NCBI GenBank assembly: GCA_958441075.1
Contig: CAUCBQ010000130.1
Location: forward strand, 1-6,026
Length of the DNA: 6,026 nt
Origin: an uncultured Clostridiaceae bacterium
GTDB taxonomy: Bacteria; Bacillota; Clostridia; Lachnospirales; Lachnospiraceae
Direction of reading: 5' to 3'
Part shown: piece after piece, positions 5,987 to 6,026 of the stretch
Numbering within the stretch: position 1 is the stretch's first letter
Layout: the number at the start of each line of letters is the position of its first letter
Translations under genes and position numbers: made by a program
Notes under the pieces: generated by a model
What the model was told of the DNA's origin: nothing
What the model saw: the letters and a program-made list of their open reading frames with translations, nothing else
Databases searched by the model: none

Positions 5987-6026
5987 ATGCTGCTGCCCGC
6001 AAGAATGGCGGTGCTCAATTATTTAA
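5987..6026 (+). CDS. Start of a third BMC-operon gene (partial, unrecognised)
   Basis: ATG 5987 begins one base after the transporter stop codon (5983-5985) and follows a good ribosome binding site. Thirteen codons are visible, reading MLLPARMAVLNYL, before the window ends in a split codon. This is too little to name a family. The tight spacing shows that it belongs to the same operon. Another frame ends in TAA at the edge, but it is an out-of-frame read-through of the transporter and not a gene. Confidence 0.7.
   Translation, partial: MLLPARMAVLNYL

Noticed and set aside
5736..6026. 96-codon plus-strand frame reaching the right edge
   Set aside because: It is out of frame with the transporter, which is continuous to 5985, and has no family features; the real next gene starts at 5987 in another frame.

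Overview
This window looks like a chromosomal segment from a gut-type Firmicute, most likely a Lachnospiraceae (Clostridium cluster XIVa-like) genome. The reasons are strong AGGAGG-type ribosome binding sites, moderate GC, an IS30-type transposase of a kind I associate with this group, and a TPR-DUF4037-DUF4125 protein next to a MerR regulator. This assignment is from recognition of protein families only; no search was run.

Layout: (1) Positions 1-866 on the minus strand hold the first 288 codons of an IS30-family transposase whose end lies off the left edge. Its upstream end (about 867-1045) carries a perfect 13-bp inverted repeat and promoter-like hexamers pointing both into and out of the element. 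(2) Positions 1117-3489 (+) encode a 790-residue protein with TPR repeats, a DUF4037 nucleotidyltransferase-like domain and a DUF4125 domain. Three bases later comes a MerR-family regulator with a C-terminal effector-binding domain (3493-4329). The two appear to form one transcription unit. It ends at a clear intrinsic terminator (4408-4435), preceded by two tandem copies of a 21-bp palindromic repeat. (3) A long-spacer promoter of the type MerR proteins activate (TTGACT, 20 bp, TATACT, with a dyad centred on the spacer) drives a second operon. This has a hexameric bacterial microcompartment (BMC) shell protein close to EutM/PduA (4672-4959), a ten-helix DMT/EamA-family transporter (4978-5985), and the start of a third gene (5987 to the right edge).

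Working model: the right half is the beginning of a microcompartment operon whose substrate enters through the DMT transporter and whose expression is switched by the MerR protein encoded just upstream. The enzymes that would name the substrate lie beyond the right edge. The TPR-DUF4037-DUF4125 protein is cotranscribed with the regulator and may be linked to the system, but its activity is unknown. The IS30 element sits directly upstream of this first unit and may provide part of its promoter.
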